NCBI GenBank assembly: GCA_021399445.1
Contig: JAJTUQ010000011.1
Coordinates: forward strand, 1-64,000
From: Xylogone sp. PMI_703
Lineage: Eukaryota > Ascomycota > Leotiomycetes
DNA length: 64,000 nt
Reading direction: 5' to 3'
Shown piece by piece: positions 25,320 through 36,984 of this stretch. A program made the position numbers and the translations under genes. How positions within the stretch are numbered: position 1 is the stretch's first letter; every line of letters starts with the position of its first letter. The notes below the pieces were generated by a model. That model did not search any database, was not told the DNA's origin, and saw nothing but the letters and a program-made list of their open reading frames with translations.

Positions 25320-25463
25320 CCAGTATTCACCGCCCAACCGGACATTCTGCCTGTTGATACCTAAATTGATGCCTTAAATATGTGTTGTGTCTCTCCCACT
25401 CCGAAAAAAGTGGCCGAAATTGGCACGTGCTCTCAACACCAAAACCCCACAATATCTACTTAC

Positions 25464-26916
25464 TTAATACTTTGTCATTTGCCCTTTAACCTCCCTACAG
25501 GCATGTAGTCTAACGGTATAACTATTGTACAACTTATGAATTGTTTCCTGATCCATCTCCTTCTCAAAAATATGGGTAAACTTTTTTAGAGCAGCTTTCT
25601 CTGTAGTACTACGTTGAGCGTGAAACTTCTTTTTTAAAGGATGGGCCATAGTCTCTAAAATAGAGAAGTCTGGAGAGGCTCCAGGAAGTGTTATTAATGG
25701 AAGATCATGCTGTTTAGCCCATATTATTGTATTTTTGCTTTCATGGGCTGAATCGGCATCTTGACAGAGAGTTAACTTTTCCTTTTTGAAGTCTTGTAAG
25801 AGCTCTGGGAGAATATCTTCTGTATAGACTTTGGTGGTCATCTTGCCTACTTTATTGGGCACTTCGTATGGTATGACCTTCTTGTAATTGTAGCCTATAA
25901 CGACAAAAACATTAAGAAGCTCTAGATGATGTTCTTCTCTTGCTTTGGCCTTTGTATCTTTAGTTGTGATCTTCTTTCTATGAACGTTCTCTGGCTTATA
26001 TCTGAAGGTAGAGCCTTTCTTCCTTTTTAATCTTTTGGTAATTTGAGGTCCAATTCCGAAGTGAAACTCATCGCAATATGCTATATTCTTCCAATCCTTT
26101 GAGTGTGGACGTAATAAGAGTTGTTTATCGACCCAATCAAGCCGTGTATTAGCTTGTTTCGGAGTAAGCTCTTTTTCTTCTTCGCAAATTGCATTTATGA
26201 TATCTTCATCATTTTTGCAAGCTTGTTGAACAGCTTTAGTAGAAATAATCCGTGAAACTGGAGGCTTGAAATGAGTGGTTTTTGGAAGAGTAACACCAGA
26301 AGCTTCTGCAATATCAAGCCAAGGTTTGCCTTTATCGTCTAAAGGAATTGAAGAGTCTTCTAAATAATTGTTGATTGCAGTTGTATCGGTATGTGTAAGT
26401 CCTCTTGTTAGGGGATGGGCATCCCGGGGTGGTCGACAGCGAATCACAGGCAAGACGAAGGGTGTGCGCAGGTATCTCTCATGCATTCCACAAACTAAAT
26501 CTTGTCCCCTACATCGTTAAGCTTAAGCTCTACTTTATACTGTACAATGGTCACGTGAATGTCCTAGGCGAGGTCCCTTCGCTGGGGCTGCATTCCCCCT
26601 TGGTGGGCGTAACACCCCCTTTACACCTGGCCCTTAACACCTCTCTTTCTTCCGCGTGGGTCAGGGCCAGAATCAGGCTGGTTATGAAGTGTACGTGCTT
26701 GCTTGGAATTGAGTATTCTGGTCTGACTAGTGGTGGTATGCCAGTTAACTTGAAAACAAGTGATTGAGGGATCGGAAGGTTTAATTCTTGAGAGAAAGCT
26801 TTGGCAAATAAAACCCCACAACGTTGTGGAGTCTTAATTTGACCTTCAGAAACAGAAAGCTCAGGAGGAGGTGTAAAGTGACGTGCGCGTGATTTCCTAC
26901 GTTTAGTACAACTCAT
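25464..26916 (-). pseudogene. Tc1-type transposase, broken by a solo LTR and a frameshift
   Basis: The C-terminal ~310 residues are open and look functional. They contain AYCDEFHFGIGP (first catalytic Asp), LCQDADSAHESK (second) and SPDFSILETMAHPLKK (third acidic position), the DDE/D pattern of fungal Tc1-like transposases. The protein should begin near 26916 (MSCTKRRKSRARHF...). Two lesions separate the halves. A 234-bp solo LTR with 5-bp duplication sits between GPDPRGRKR and LTHTDTT; 239 bp is not a multiple of three. There is also a one-base frameshift upstream of ARTLHNQPDSGP. Discounting the LTR and one duplicate brings the flanking reading frames into register, confirming the LTR came later. 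The first ~30 codons of the long open frame (MHERYLRTPF...) are LTR sequence, not transposase. Confidence 0.9.
26406..26639 (-). mobile_element. 234-bp solo LTR inside the Tc1 element
   Basis: Bounded by TGTTAGGGG and CCCTTAACA (TG...CA with inverted termini), flanked by the exact duplication CCTCT at 26401-26405 and 26640-26644. The minus strand carries CAGTATAAAGTAGAGCTTAA, a TATA-like promoter element, so the retroelement was probably transcribed on the minus strand. No internal retrotransposon sequence or second LTR is present. Confidence 0.93.
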
Positions 26917-27072
26917 AGTGTATAAACTAGTAATAATAATGGGAATGGAATTGTTTACCTGTAAACACGCGTATTTTTGGTGTAGGTGCACGTGCCAATT
27001 TCGGCCACTTTTTTCGGAGTGGGAGAGGTTGTATCCGGTTGAGGGGCTGTCCGGTTGGGCGGTGAATACTGG

Positions 27073-30000
27073 TACTACACTCCCGCCAGCCCATGCTATG
27101 TACCCTTATATCTGGTTATTGATTGCCAATCTATATTCACTCTTGTTCAGCGGTTTCCTGAATGTTTATGTATCGATAGGTGTACTTGGAGGCCTTTCTC
27201 CAATCGTACAGCGTCCTATTCTCGGTGGCTGAATCGAGGCCTATCAGTGGGGTATTTTCGGGATCTCAGTGTTGGTTGCGACCGTGACTACCTATTATCG
27301 TCGGCAGCTGTCGGCTCGTAGTCCAGACGTTTTGTAGCTATCGCATATTCGATTGTTTGCTTCACTATTGCTTATCAGGGCTCCAATTCTTCTCGCTCAC
27401 TGCCTTTCATCAAGGTGATACGCTAGATTTCCGGTTTTCTCTCCCGCCTTTTGCATCATCGGTCGCTTTTATATTTCCCACTGTATACACCTATTGGTTG
27501 CCCACCACTCTGCCCCTATATACGAGCTGGTGGTTTCGGCGGTGGAATAACTATTACGCGAATATGCAGATGCTGTTTCCCTTCCACAATATTGTCTTTT
27601 TTAGCTCAATTCGCTGTGCTCTATCAGTTATTGTTGGTTCCAATCACGTGTAAATATTTAGGTCACATGTCCGTACGCTAGACCTAATCGGTCAGGAGCC
27701 GTAGCCGTAGGCAAAACCTCCCGACCGCCATACGTAGATATAACAATCAATCAACTCTCAATATAACGCAAATAGCATACCATAATCGTAGTATTACGTC
27801 GTGCCATGCGTTATGAGAGTGTACCGACAGTTATCCAACTCGCGCAGTCGAATATCTTCAAGAATTAGCAGACTACCACTGCTGTATCCGGAACCCGTAA
27901 AAATTATAAAATAACCATCCGCTATATTCTTTTTAATATACGCGTTTCATTTCTGATATTCCGCAGAACAAGTTCAAACTTCGCACGGCGCATTATGACC
28001 ACGTTCTCTTCCAAGTTTTCTCTTAAGAACGCTCTTCCATTCCTTCAATTTACTGATAATATAACCAGTCCCATCAACGGCCGAGCACAATATCGTATAA
28101 TAAATCAGCCTCTCATAAAACCACAGAATCCATACAATTTGCATAAAGAACGTAAAAATCGAATGTCGAGCCATAAGATGAGCCTGTTGATACAGAACCG
28201 AACAATGGAATTTTTAGAAATGTGAGGTGCTGGTGCAAAAATCAGCTTTTATTTCTTTTACCCCTCTTCTCTTCCTCCCCTCCCAACCTTAAAACGTACT
28301 GGACGAGTGATGGTGGCCCCATAATACGCGCAATTTATATTATAGCCGTTAAGTGCCAATTAAACTATAACTCCACACAGGAGGGCACGTCGTTATATTA
28401 TCGCAGATAATAGTGTAAATCGAAATCATCTTCTTTGTACGACAATATCACGTGCGTATTTATGACATTCTATCAAAATGTCATCGCTGACTATCGTGCT
28501 GCGGTTGGCTTGTAAAATTCTTTCCAAGATGACTTCGTAACAAAAGCAGGATACGTCTACTAGTCAGCGTGCAGGCTATAGGCTAATAGAGTATCCATAA
28601 ACCGTGAGGTAATAAGATTGTTAATCATCAATGGGTAATACTGTAGAGTGTAACTTACTGACTCCTGTTATATGTCATCACTTGAGCATTACCGGTACAC
28701 TACTGGCCTAAGCGTTTGGTTATGGGCAGTAAGTTGGCTCCATCGGGGGGATTGGGAAATTTGTTTGGCCTCAGGCATCAAAGAATTTCGCTACGGCAAC
28801 TTGTTTTGGTGCCGGGGATGACGAAGTACCGGCGCTGCTGGGTTCTGTTCGAACAAGCTGGATTGTTCGAATATCTCTCAGATTTATTTTATTACGCATC
28901 AAGGTTTGATCCGTGATGAAGCACCTATAAACCAAATGGTCGGATTACATTATAGTATGTAACTCAACCTGATGAAATATGAATTTTAGAACAATACAAA
29001 TCGTAGAGTTATCTTTACATTACATTAACCTCTTACGCGTTACCCCGACGCACGAGAAAGAGATAGGCCAGTTGAAGACAAAAGAGGGTACGAGGGATGA
29101 AGTGATTTTAGTTTATATATAGCCAAAAACTTACACCTATCACTGAAATGGGAACATCAAGAGATATTACCTAAATTACAAGCGATTAGAACGACGGAAC
29201 TCGACAAAACCAAGAGTATCATGGTAATTCTGGGTTTGCTGAGATTGTATAACTATGTTTTAATTCGCGGATGAAATGATTAAATAGATACAGTATCGTT
29301 TACTGTAAAATCAAAACATTTGGTTATAACTTCTCCCGTAAGTAATGATGGAAATTTATATTTAATAATACGACTGTGCAGTAACCGTTCATCTCAAAGA
29401 CTTGAATTTCCATCAATAGACAACCAAAATACCCCAGCACACCCTCAAAGTGGTTGGTGGAATGATTGGGTAGTACCGTAATGAGTAGAGTGGCAACTAT
29501 AATTAGAATGATTTGATTCACCTGGAAAGGTCGCTCACTAAAACCCCATTACATTAATACCACTTCGTATGGAATTATTCGCGGGTTTTCAGGTTCCCGG
29601 ATCTACAGCATACAACCCCATACCCATATTACAATTTCCAGCAAACCAAAATAGGCGGATTTCTATGTATATAAATAGTCGTAAAGTGCCTTCGATTAAC
29701 TTCAATTAACGGTTGATATATTAAACGGAAAATAACGTCTTTCTGTCCGAGAAATTCAAGATAGTAAGCTTCTGCTAGATTTTGACGTCAAGTTGATAAC
29801 GCCAAAGTAGGACGCCTTAGATCGAGCATTGTCAAATCAACGCGATGTGTCTCTGTGTTCCATTCCACTCGGTAGGGAATAGGATATACGTTGAGAATCA
29901 CGGTCCAGAAAATCCCTTCCCCGGGTTCAGGTCCAAGCAGAGGGGACTTTGCATCTTCCGACCTATTGGCATTCACCATAACGATATTACTATGGTGAAT

Positions 30001-31393
30001 TATGGAATGCATACAAGTATGCTGCCAAACCGTTCGGTTCCCATAATAGATTACAATGATTTATCCTCTAAACGGCCAACATTACCCCGCACCGGTTTAA
30101 ATTTCGGAGACGAGAAGGTCTTGACGCAACCATGCCAGCAGCAGCAACATAACCCAAGTCAAACCGTTCAAGTACCGCGAGGCGCATTCAAGAAACGCAA
30201 GTGTTCCTGAATCTGCTCTAGTTAAGTTGAAGTACGCATTGAAGTTGTCCACGTATTTTTCTATTTTGGTTGAAGATGTTGAAGATATTTCACAGTACTT
30301 GGCTTATTTCTACCAGGCAATAACGATTTAAGTAATTGGGCAAAATGCATCACGTTTATTAAACGCGTCGATTACACTCCTTTAGATCTTTTACAAAGTG
30401 ATAAAATAATATCTTTATAAATTACCGTTGGAATTTTGATAGCGCATAACGTTTACGTTTAATACAATCCTTTGATTGAGTCTCATACTTTGAAATTGCT
30501 AGATGGAACAGAGTAAGCGCTATCACTTCATGTTGCTGGGGTCTACTTTACTTAGTCTAAAATTACTCAAATCAGCAATACGGTAAACCTGAAACCATAA
30601 AGCAGGTAAAAATGCTAGAATTACCTCTTCTTGTCGTTTTGAGTACTTAGGATTGCTACTACGCACCCCTCATATTTAGCAGACAGTAGAACCAGTTACA
30701 ATATTTGGAAGTTATAGTTCTGCCGCATCATTATCCGTCTGTACGGTTCTGCACGGCCATGCCACGGCTAACCGACTCGTACTCGTAGGCGATTTAAAGA
30801 TTCTAAAGATACAGCCGTGCTCTTTGCGTTTCCGTAATTCTACCTTCCTCCCACAAATCACACGCCGTATAATTGCGAGCCGAAAAGTCTCCGGATGGTT
30901 GGTCGGCTAACTGAGAGTAAATTGCTTCGTTATCACAAGATGTGGCGTGCTGGCTTAGCTGGTCATTATGGTAGCTTTCGCAGATATGAATTAAGGAAGC
31001 ACGTCATCCTCAAGTATTACTAGCTGCTAAATTCGTCATATGTCATCACTTTGAATGTTTACGCTGTATTATAGCAACTGGGAAATTTTTTTGTTGGTGT
31101 CTACCCTATATTTTAAAGCTAAGAAACCTTTAATCTCTTTCGAGCATTAAGAATTGGGGTAAAACACCGTATGGGAAGTCATTGAGTAATTAATAACGGT
31201 GGCTAGATTTCAAGACTTTTATAATTACGGTAACTGAAGGAGTTATCAAAACTGAATGATCGTACTAACGCATCGTAGTAATTCAACCCATTAACTATTA
31301 CCCCATATAATGTAATAATAACCTCTTTAACGATACAAATATTTAGAGGTCCTTGCCCCCTGTTGTTAACGGTATAATCAGATTTATTCCTCG
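27073..31393. other. Intergenic, 4.3 kb, old repeats
   Basis: Holds the partner of the 10.7 kb repeat (about 27.49-27.56 kb). A 121-codon plus-strand frame at 29845-30210 ends in a Gln-rich then basic tail (QPCQQQQHNPSQ ... FKKRKCS) but matches no family I know; it is left uncalled. The remainder is AT-rich. Confidence 0.45.
27485..27560. repeat. Diverged dispersed repeat (partner near 10.7 kb)
   Basis: Shares TTCGGCGGTGGAATA(A/G)CTAT and flanking similarity with 10690-10800. Confidence 0.5.
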
Positions 31394-31732
31394 ATGCCGA
31401 TTCTTAGAAAACGGCCTATCAACAAAAATTATGGGAAATTGAACCGAAGAGCAGGGACTAAAGAACCTGTGCCTGTCAGTGTTAATAATCGAGATGACGA
31501 GGTTCACAGCATCAGGATGGACAAAGAAGGAGACGAAATATGGGTGTACATCGAATGGATAGATGGGACTAAGACGAGGCACTCTCCGCCCTCATCAACT
31601 TATTTGCTGTGTCCGCAGAAGGTCAATACCCAGAATCTCTCATTTTCGATTCCTGCTAAAATAGGACAGATGTTGAAATTCTACGAGGACCATCTCATAT
31701 TTCACGGCAAAAGCGAACAAGAGACGGCGTGA
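31394..31732 (+). CDS. Stand-alone chromoshadow-domain (HP1-like) mini-protein, 96 aa after splicing
   Basis: Exon 1 31394-31621 and exon 2 31670-31732, with a 48-nt GT-AG intron containing a GCTAAAAT branch-like site. Splicing joins CPQK directly to MLKFYEDHLIF, restoring the diagnostic C-terminal helix of the HP1 chromoshadow domain (family pattern CPQKMLQFYE.HLVF). Earlier domain features are DDEVHSIRMDKEGDEIWVYIEWIDGTKTRH, matching the three-strand sheet I..I......G.L.VY..W.NG.KT.H. Chromoshadow domains dimerise and bind PxVxL-type partners in heterochromatin. The N-terminus is short and basic (MPILRKRPINKNYGKLNRR), and no chromodomain is seen in the upstream 1 kb. If translated as drawn, it could dimerise but could not bind H3K9me through a chromodomain. 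It might instead be a relic of a full HP1 gene. Confidence 0.8.
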   Translation: MPILRKRPINKNYGKLNRRAGTKEPVPVSVNNRDDEVHSIRMDKEGDEIWVYIEWIDGTKTRHSPPSSTYLLCPQKVNTQNLSFSIPAKIGQMLKFYEDHLIFHGKSEQETA

Positions 31733-32807
31733 GCATGAGAGATGAGTTACAAAATCATTTTAAGTTTAATTGTATTTATGTGACATCAAACTGATCTTAC
31801 AGACGGCTTTAAAGGGGATATATGCTGATATTACATATTTAATTATCTAAATTAATTCTATTCAAATTAACTCTCTGAAATACTGTAACAAGAGGGCTGC
31901 TTTCTTTAGCTTTACGAGGAAAACCTATAGTGATACGATCATATACAACAAGATCTACGAAAGTCATCCGCGGAACAATCCTCCCCCTCCTTTACCAGTC
32001 GAGATGTCCCAGTATTGATTGTCCTACTGAACAAACAGAAACGTTATGAAGGATTTAAAAAGTTGTTGTATACTCGCCGCGATTCTGTATTGGGTTGGCA
32101 GTTCGTTTGTTAACTATTGAAAGGTTATATAGGGCTACCTTGATAACTAACGAACATGCAGTTGAATTGAGCTGTGAATTTGGAATATTGGTGGCATGTA
32201 TAGCCATACTTATAATTATGCCTAGTACCATATATTACTATAGGCTTATTGTCGCGCGATAACCCCGCCTCGATATGATAATATATTATGGTTTGATTAT
32301 CACAATATTACAGTAATAACATATGCCCAAACCTATATAACCTTACTAGGTTTTCCTTCCCACAACCATAATTTCCGATCATGGTGGCTTTCTTTTCCCA
32401 ACTTCCACAAGCCGTTTACACCCTAAAATAAAGTAATTTTGACGGCAAAGCTGCTTGAAAAGTGTTCCCCGCTCTAGTTGCACCGACAAGATAACCTACA
32501 GTCAAATCAATCATCCTCCGTATCTCGCCTGAGAAACCCCCTTCTACATGCACTTTTATCAGCTGTGCCCAGTGACTTCCGTTCCTGACTTCAGATACCC
32601 AGTCCTCATATCGAAAACAATCGAGCCATACTTTATTCGAAAATCTTTCCTCTGGCCCCGGATACCTGGGGTGTGTTCGGAGGTGGAAACTTTGTATCAT
32701 TGGGATTCTACCAGATATATAAGCCACTCCGCAACAGGGATAGATGAAGCAGACGCTCTCTTTGTACCCAGCATGCTCAGTTGACTAGAGCTCGAGATTG
32801 GATGATA
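31733..32807. other. Intergenic; uncalled frame at 32416-32727 (minus)
   Basis: A 103-codon minus-strand frame (HVEGGFSGEIRRMIDLTVGY) lies just beyond the transporter relic. It has no recognised family and only a non-ATG start, and could be degraded transporter flank. Nothing else seen. Confidence 0.4.
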
Positions 32808-34363
32808 TCACCAAATGATGAGGCAAATGGTGCCCCCAAAATGTGGAAGGAATGCTACGACAGCTCCGGAAAATCCTTGCCGGTCATGAGGAGTTGAAGT
32901 TGTCATGTAGACATTGCAAATATTAAAGGTGATATCGATGCCTATTGTTGCGCATAGCATTGATGGGAAGATGTATGACCAGTAAGTTGCATCAATTGGT
33001 GCGATTGCAAATAGCAGAGGAGCAGTTATCCATGCACAGCCTGCAATGACCAGGAGTACACTCCCAGGAAGGAGATGAAGTATATACCCACTAAAAATAG
33101 AGATCACGCAACCTCCAACTGCCATAGGGGCATACCAAGCAACAACTTCAAGAGTACTTGCTCCCATTATTTGTTCCATGTATTAGCTTGCGTAAAGTAA
33201 GAAGACACTTAAACAGCCATAGAAGAGAAATAGGCTAAAAATCAAGACGGGAGTCTGAGAAGTGCGGAGGAAATAAGACGGAATAAGGGGATATTCTGCA
33301 ATCCATCCCTCCATATATATGGTGACCGGGATTACACAAATTCCGAGGGTAAAGCGTGTATAAACGTAAGGGTTCCCAAGTGGTGTGGTGCTTGTGAGGA
33401 AGCGATTAAAGCGAGCAGGACAAGGTTCAAGCAAAAGAATAGACTAGCGGCGCCGATATAGTCCATCTTAATCTCACATACCTGTTGTGAGGTTCTGTTA
33501 CCAGACCCTTCGAAGCCTCGAGCGCCGGGATGCTCTGTGCTGCTCTTGTTTGGCAACCTGGCCCGGGGCAGAGTAAAGTATGAGACAAACGAGGTTATCG
33601 CCGCTAGGCCCGCCCCGAGCCAGAAATATGCGCGCCAAGTGATGAGATCTCCGGCGGCTCCAGAAACGAAGATTCCAGGGAAAAGCCCAGAGGGGCGCAA
33701 GCGCCGTAGATGGAAAACACTATATTCTTACGCGTCCCGGGGCGATAGGTAGTGCCCATTAATATGAGGCCTGAGGGCAGGACGGCTAACGCACCGATCC
33801 CCTAAAAGGCTCGCGAGAGATTGAGCAGGGCTTCAGTCTTAATGAAGTCAATCACTATGCTCCATATCGCGAGCCAGACCGAGCCAGCAATATAAACGCG
33901 TCGGCCACCATACACGTCCGCAAGCCGACCAAAGACGAGCGTAGTAGAGGCGACCGCCAATGAAAACACGCTTGCCGGCCAAATTGATGAGGACTCAGGG
34001 ACAATATGGCTCTGAATGAGACCAGGCAGTATAACTGTGAACCCAGACACGAAGGATTCCTACATAATTTAGTCATGGGGTTGTACAAGAGGGATGGCCT
34101 TAACTAGACTATACCGTTAAAATCTGTGACATAGCTAGCGAGAAGGTGAAGCCTACTTCGTGCCAGGCTGAACGGAAGCCTGGAGGTCGTTGCTTCCCTC
34201 TATCCTGGAGATCATCCTTCACCATATCTTCATAGCCATGGGCAACCGGAAGTGATAGCGGTGATATCTTCTAATCATCGTCACCATCGAATGTTGTAAA
34301 GCTCAGCGAAGAAAACGAGCGCTTGTAGTGGAGCGATTTATTCTGTAGCACTGGAGGCTCCAT
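32808..34363 (-). pseudogene. MFS transporter pseudogene
   Basis: Fragments in order match a fungal drug-efflux-type major facilitator: start MEPPVLQNKSLH (34363); AWHEVGFTFSLAMSQILT; a probable intron with a CATGACTAAATTATGTAG end; SGFTVILPGL ... SIWPASVFSLAVAS; FGRLADVYGGRRVYIAG (the loop-2-3 signature); GTTYRPGTRKNIVFSIYGACAPLG; GAAGDLITWRAYFWLGAGLA; EGWIAEYPLIP; and MTTSTPHDRQGFSGAVVAFL. Disruptions are a TAG at about 34271, a TAG replacing the expected Gln codon at about 33802, frameshifts near 33690 and 33385, and a TAA at about 33183. The CAG-to-TAG change is a CpA-to-TpA change of the kind RIP makes, though the frameshifts are not. It lies head-to-head with the F-box/LRR gene, about 590 bp apart. 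Confidence 0.88.
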
Positions 34364-34421
34364 GGTGTAGCAGTCATCCTGAGTGGGATACCGCACAGCA
34401 CCTCGAGAGATCCTACAATAT

Positions 34422-34450
34422 ACCAAAACCAAAACCAAAACCAAAACCAA
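34422..34450. repeat. Microsatellite (CCAAAA)n
   Basis: About five tandem CCAAAA units in the divergent intergenic region, just upstream of the transporter relic. Confidence 0.9.
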
Positions 34451-34948
34451 GTCAAAAGAAAACGAGATTCGATACGTCGTATTACTGGCATTCGATATTA
34501 GTAAATCTGTCCCGATACTGTATTTAATATCACTATCCCTGGAATCCCTGTCCGCAGGCACTAATCCGTAGTTAGCATATAGTTCTAGCTATATTTAGTA
34601 TCTAGTATTTAGTATCAATACCCAGAGAACTTGTCTCCACTGAGTATTATTTTGCATTCAATGTATTAGAGAGTTGATTTTCTACCACGACACTATTGCT
34701 ACTGCATCAGATCCACGCACATCAGACTCAAGCAGGTTATTGTCGTGGTTCCAGCCGAATTACATGGGAGAACAATATTATTGATAACTTCGAAATAGCC
34801 TTGCGCTCCATTGCTTTATGCTATCCCCATCCTGCGCGGATTGTTGCCGGATGATTTCAACGGCACCAGCGTCTACGGCCCAAAGACTACGCTAACCTCT
34901 GATCACCTTTTAGTCGATGAACCGCACACCTTATTAAATCTTCCGAAG

Positions 34949-36562
34949 ATGAGCGAGAGATACACTAATACTGAAAGGAATCTGAGGCAGAAGGGCTATT
35001 CTCCCGGTAAATCACCCCTCGAGAGCTTGCCAATGGAAATTCTGAGTATGCTTCATGATCCTCCTTCACCTCTCACAGTAGCAACTAATATGAGCAAACT
35101 TTGCCAACAACCGTGCCTTACAACTATGACCCCAGTGGGCACTAGACCACTTGCTCTAGAGGATATTCTAACTTGAGTAGTTATCATCTTTGATCAGTTA
35201 TTATCGGACAAGTTAAATCACTCCATAGGCTACAGATCCAACCTAGTAAGGTCACTCTCCCTTGCATCGCGCGCCCTTCGTCCCGCTATCCTTTGTGCGA
35301 TTTATGGTCACATCATTGTTCTCAGCCCCAGGGGTCTCCACAACATTCTTACTCCGATGGTAGAATACCCACGCCTGGGCGCAGCCGTACGGCAGATCGA
35401 CTTTTCGCATTTCAATCCAGTCGGAAGAGGCCGGACCGCTCGCGAGCATGCTCAGACTCTCACGCTTATGTGGGAAACCCTTATAAGGTGCCTCTCACTC
35501 ACACCAAGTCTGCGAGAATTTCTCGCTCAAGAGCACGTGGAAGACGCCTTGGATGCTGGGATCTTAAGATGTCTTCTCTATGATCTCCCAAAGTTAGAGG
35601 CAGTCGACTTTTGCGCCTGCTCTTCTCCGTCGTTCGTTGATGCATTCAACGGGATTATCAGAGCTTCTCCATTAATGCTCCCGCGGACGTCCTCGATCAC
35701 TTACCTTGGCTTACATGAGTGCACCATACTTCCAGCATATGTCTTCGAGATCTTCCTCCCTCAGCTCCATTCGCTAATTCGTTTGGACGCCAGCCACACA
35801 AGGATCACGGGCAAAGCGCTTCTCTCAATCGCCAAGACCGCGCAGCTCACTCACCTTCACTTGGGCAGATGCTCGTCCCTCTCCGGTACCCAGGTAATCG
35901 AATTCTTGCGGATACACCCAGCTGCGCAGGGGCTCGTCTACTTGAACCTCACAGCTGATTCTCGGTCTCACGAGATGTTCAGCACCCAGGATATTTTGGA
36001 GCTAGTCTCAAGGCTCCCCGGCACCCTCCGTTCTCTCATTTTAAAAGGCGTTGACATGAGGAGATGCCACATTCCAGCGCTTCGTCTACTAACAAAGCAG
36101 CTCGAAGAACTCGCGGTCGGACGTCATGTTCACGTAGCTGATATCTGTTCCCTTCTCCTCTCGGATAAGGAGCCACACTTAGAAGAATGGCCAATCTGCA
36201 CGTCACATTCGCTGCGATATATTGATATTTCGGATTTATCTTTTGGGAATCTAGACCTTCACGCCCTTTTTTTACCATCATGTCCAATCCTCAAAGAAAC
36301 TTCGCGACCGCTCGAAGTACTAGAGCTTAATCCTAACGCTCTCGCAAAGCTACGTCGGATTTCCGCTATTTCGGACTCCGGGTGGTGCCTTCGAGAGGCT
36401 GGAAGAAGAGCCTGGTTAGTTAGGGATAAGGAGTCTAAGGGAAATGGAAGTGGACATGGTATGAGTTGGAGGCCCGGGATCAACAACTGGGGGATGAGGA
36501 AGATACAAATTGGGCAGACCGGCATCAGTGGGATGTATGAATACTACACATTCAGGCGTTAA
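34949..36562 (+). CDS. F-box/leucine-rich-repeat protein, ~497 aa, one intron
   Basis: I join 34949-35077 and 35198-36562 (129 + 1365 nt, 497 codons plus stop). The 120-nt intron (GTAGCA ... TCTAACTTG ... GATCAG) removes the only in-frame stop (TGA, 35174-35176) and keeps the frame. The N-terminus has LESLPMEILSML, the start of an F-box; the rest of the box is not clearly visible. The body is LRR-like (YLGLHECTILPAYVFEIFLP, LIRLDASHTRITGKALLSIA, LTHLHLGRCSSLSGTQVIEF, LVYLNLT). It ends GRRAWLVR ... GMRKIQIGQTGISGMYEYYTF. That C-terminus (GRRGW.VR...WGMRK....GGMYG.Y.F) is what I recall for a conserved fungal family. F-box/LRR proteins are usually substrate receptors of SCF ubiquitin ligases. 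Without the intron the gene would be a pseudogene. Confidence 0.82.
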
Positions 36563-36984
36563 CCAGTAAAACCCTCCTTTTTCTTTTTACTTGGTGTGTT
36601 GCGTTGGGTATACCGATGGCTGTTATGCAAGTACCAGCAGGCTTTAGAAATGTAAAGTATACGATACAAAGACTTAACCAATTATTGATCGTAGTATAAT
36701 CTAGGATGATCATAAAGTATCACGGAGAGTGAATCCAGTTGGCCGTTGTGCAATCAGATAATCACGCCAACCGTGGGTCAAGCTGTAAAAGTAGCTGTCT
36801 ACATGGCAACAGCTATTATTATGACGGATTCCTATCCTGGTATACGTGGGTACAAAGGCCGCATAGAAAGGCTCTCTACCTCCGCAGCTATAGAGAATAG
36901 CACATCCACAGTAGACTGCCTTTTAGAGTCCTTGTTAATTAAAGAAGAGTTAATCAACTTCTGCTTTCTGGCTAGTCGGAGAGT

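Larger units (their letters stand above)
25320..27072 (-). mobile_element. Tc1/mariner-superfamily transposon with ~105-bp imperfect TIRs, interrupted
   Basis: The outer ends match in inverted orientation: CCAGTATTCACCGCCCAACC at 25320 and its complement ending at 27072. The inner part of the repeat (CTCTCCCACTCCGAAAAAAG through TTGGCACGTGC, about 40 bp) matches exactly at 25391-25430 and 26988-27027. A few indels lie between. TA flanks both ends (25318-25319 and 27073-27074). The element is 1753 bp, of which 239 bp is a later LTR insertion plus its target duplication. The original ~1.5 kb size is typical for fungal Tc1-like elements. It encodes the transposase described separately. Confidence 0.92.

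Noticed and set aside
26406..26486. First ~27 codons of the long transposase frame as its N-terminus
   Set aside because: These bases lie within the solo LTR; the real N-terminus is on the far side of the insertion.
29845..30210. 121-codon frame ending in a Gln-rich and basic tail
   Set aside because: Interesting tail but no family, no upstream gene structure, and an overlapping minus-strand frame of similar quality.
34303..34491. Short frames over the CCAAAA repeat
   Set aside because: Repeat-derived WFWFWF/LVLVLV peptides; also overlaps the transporter relic.
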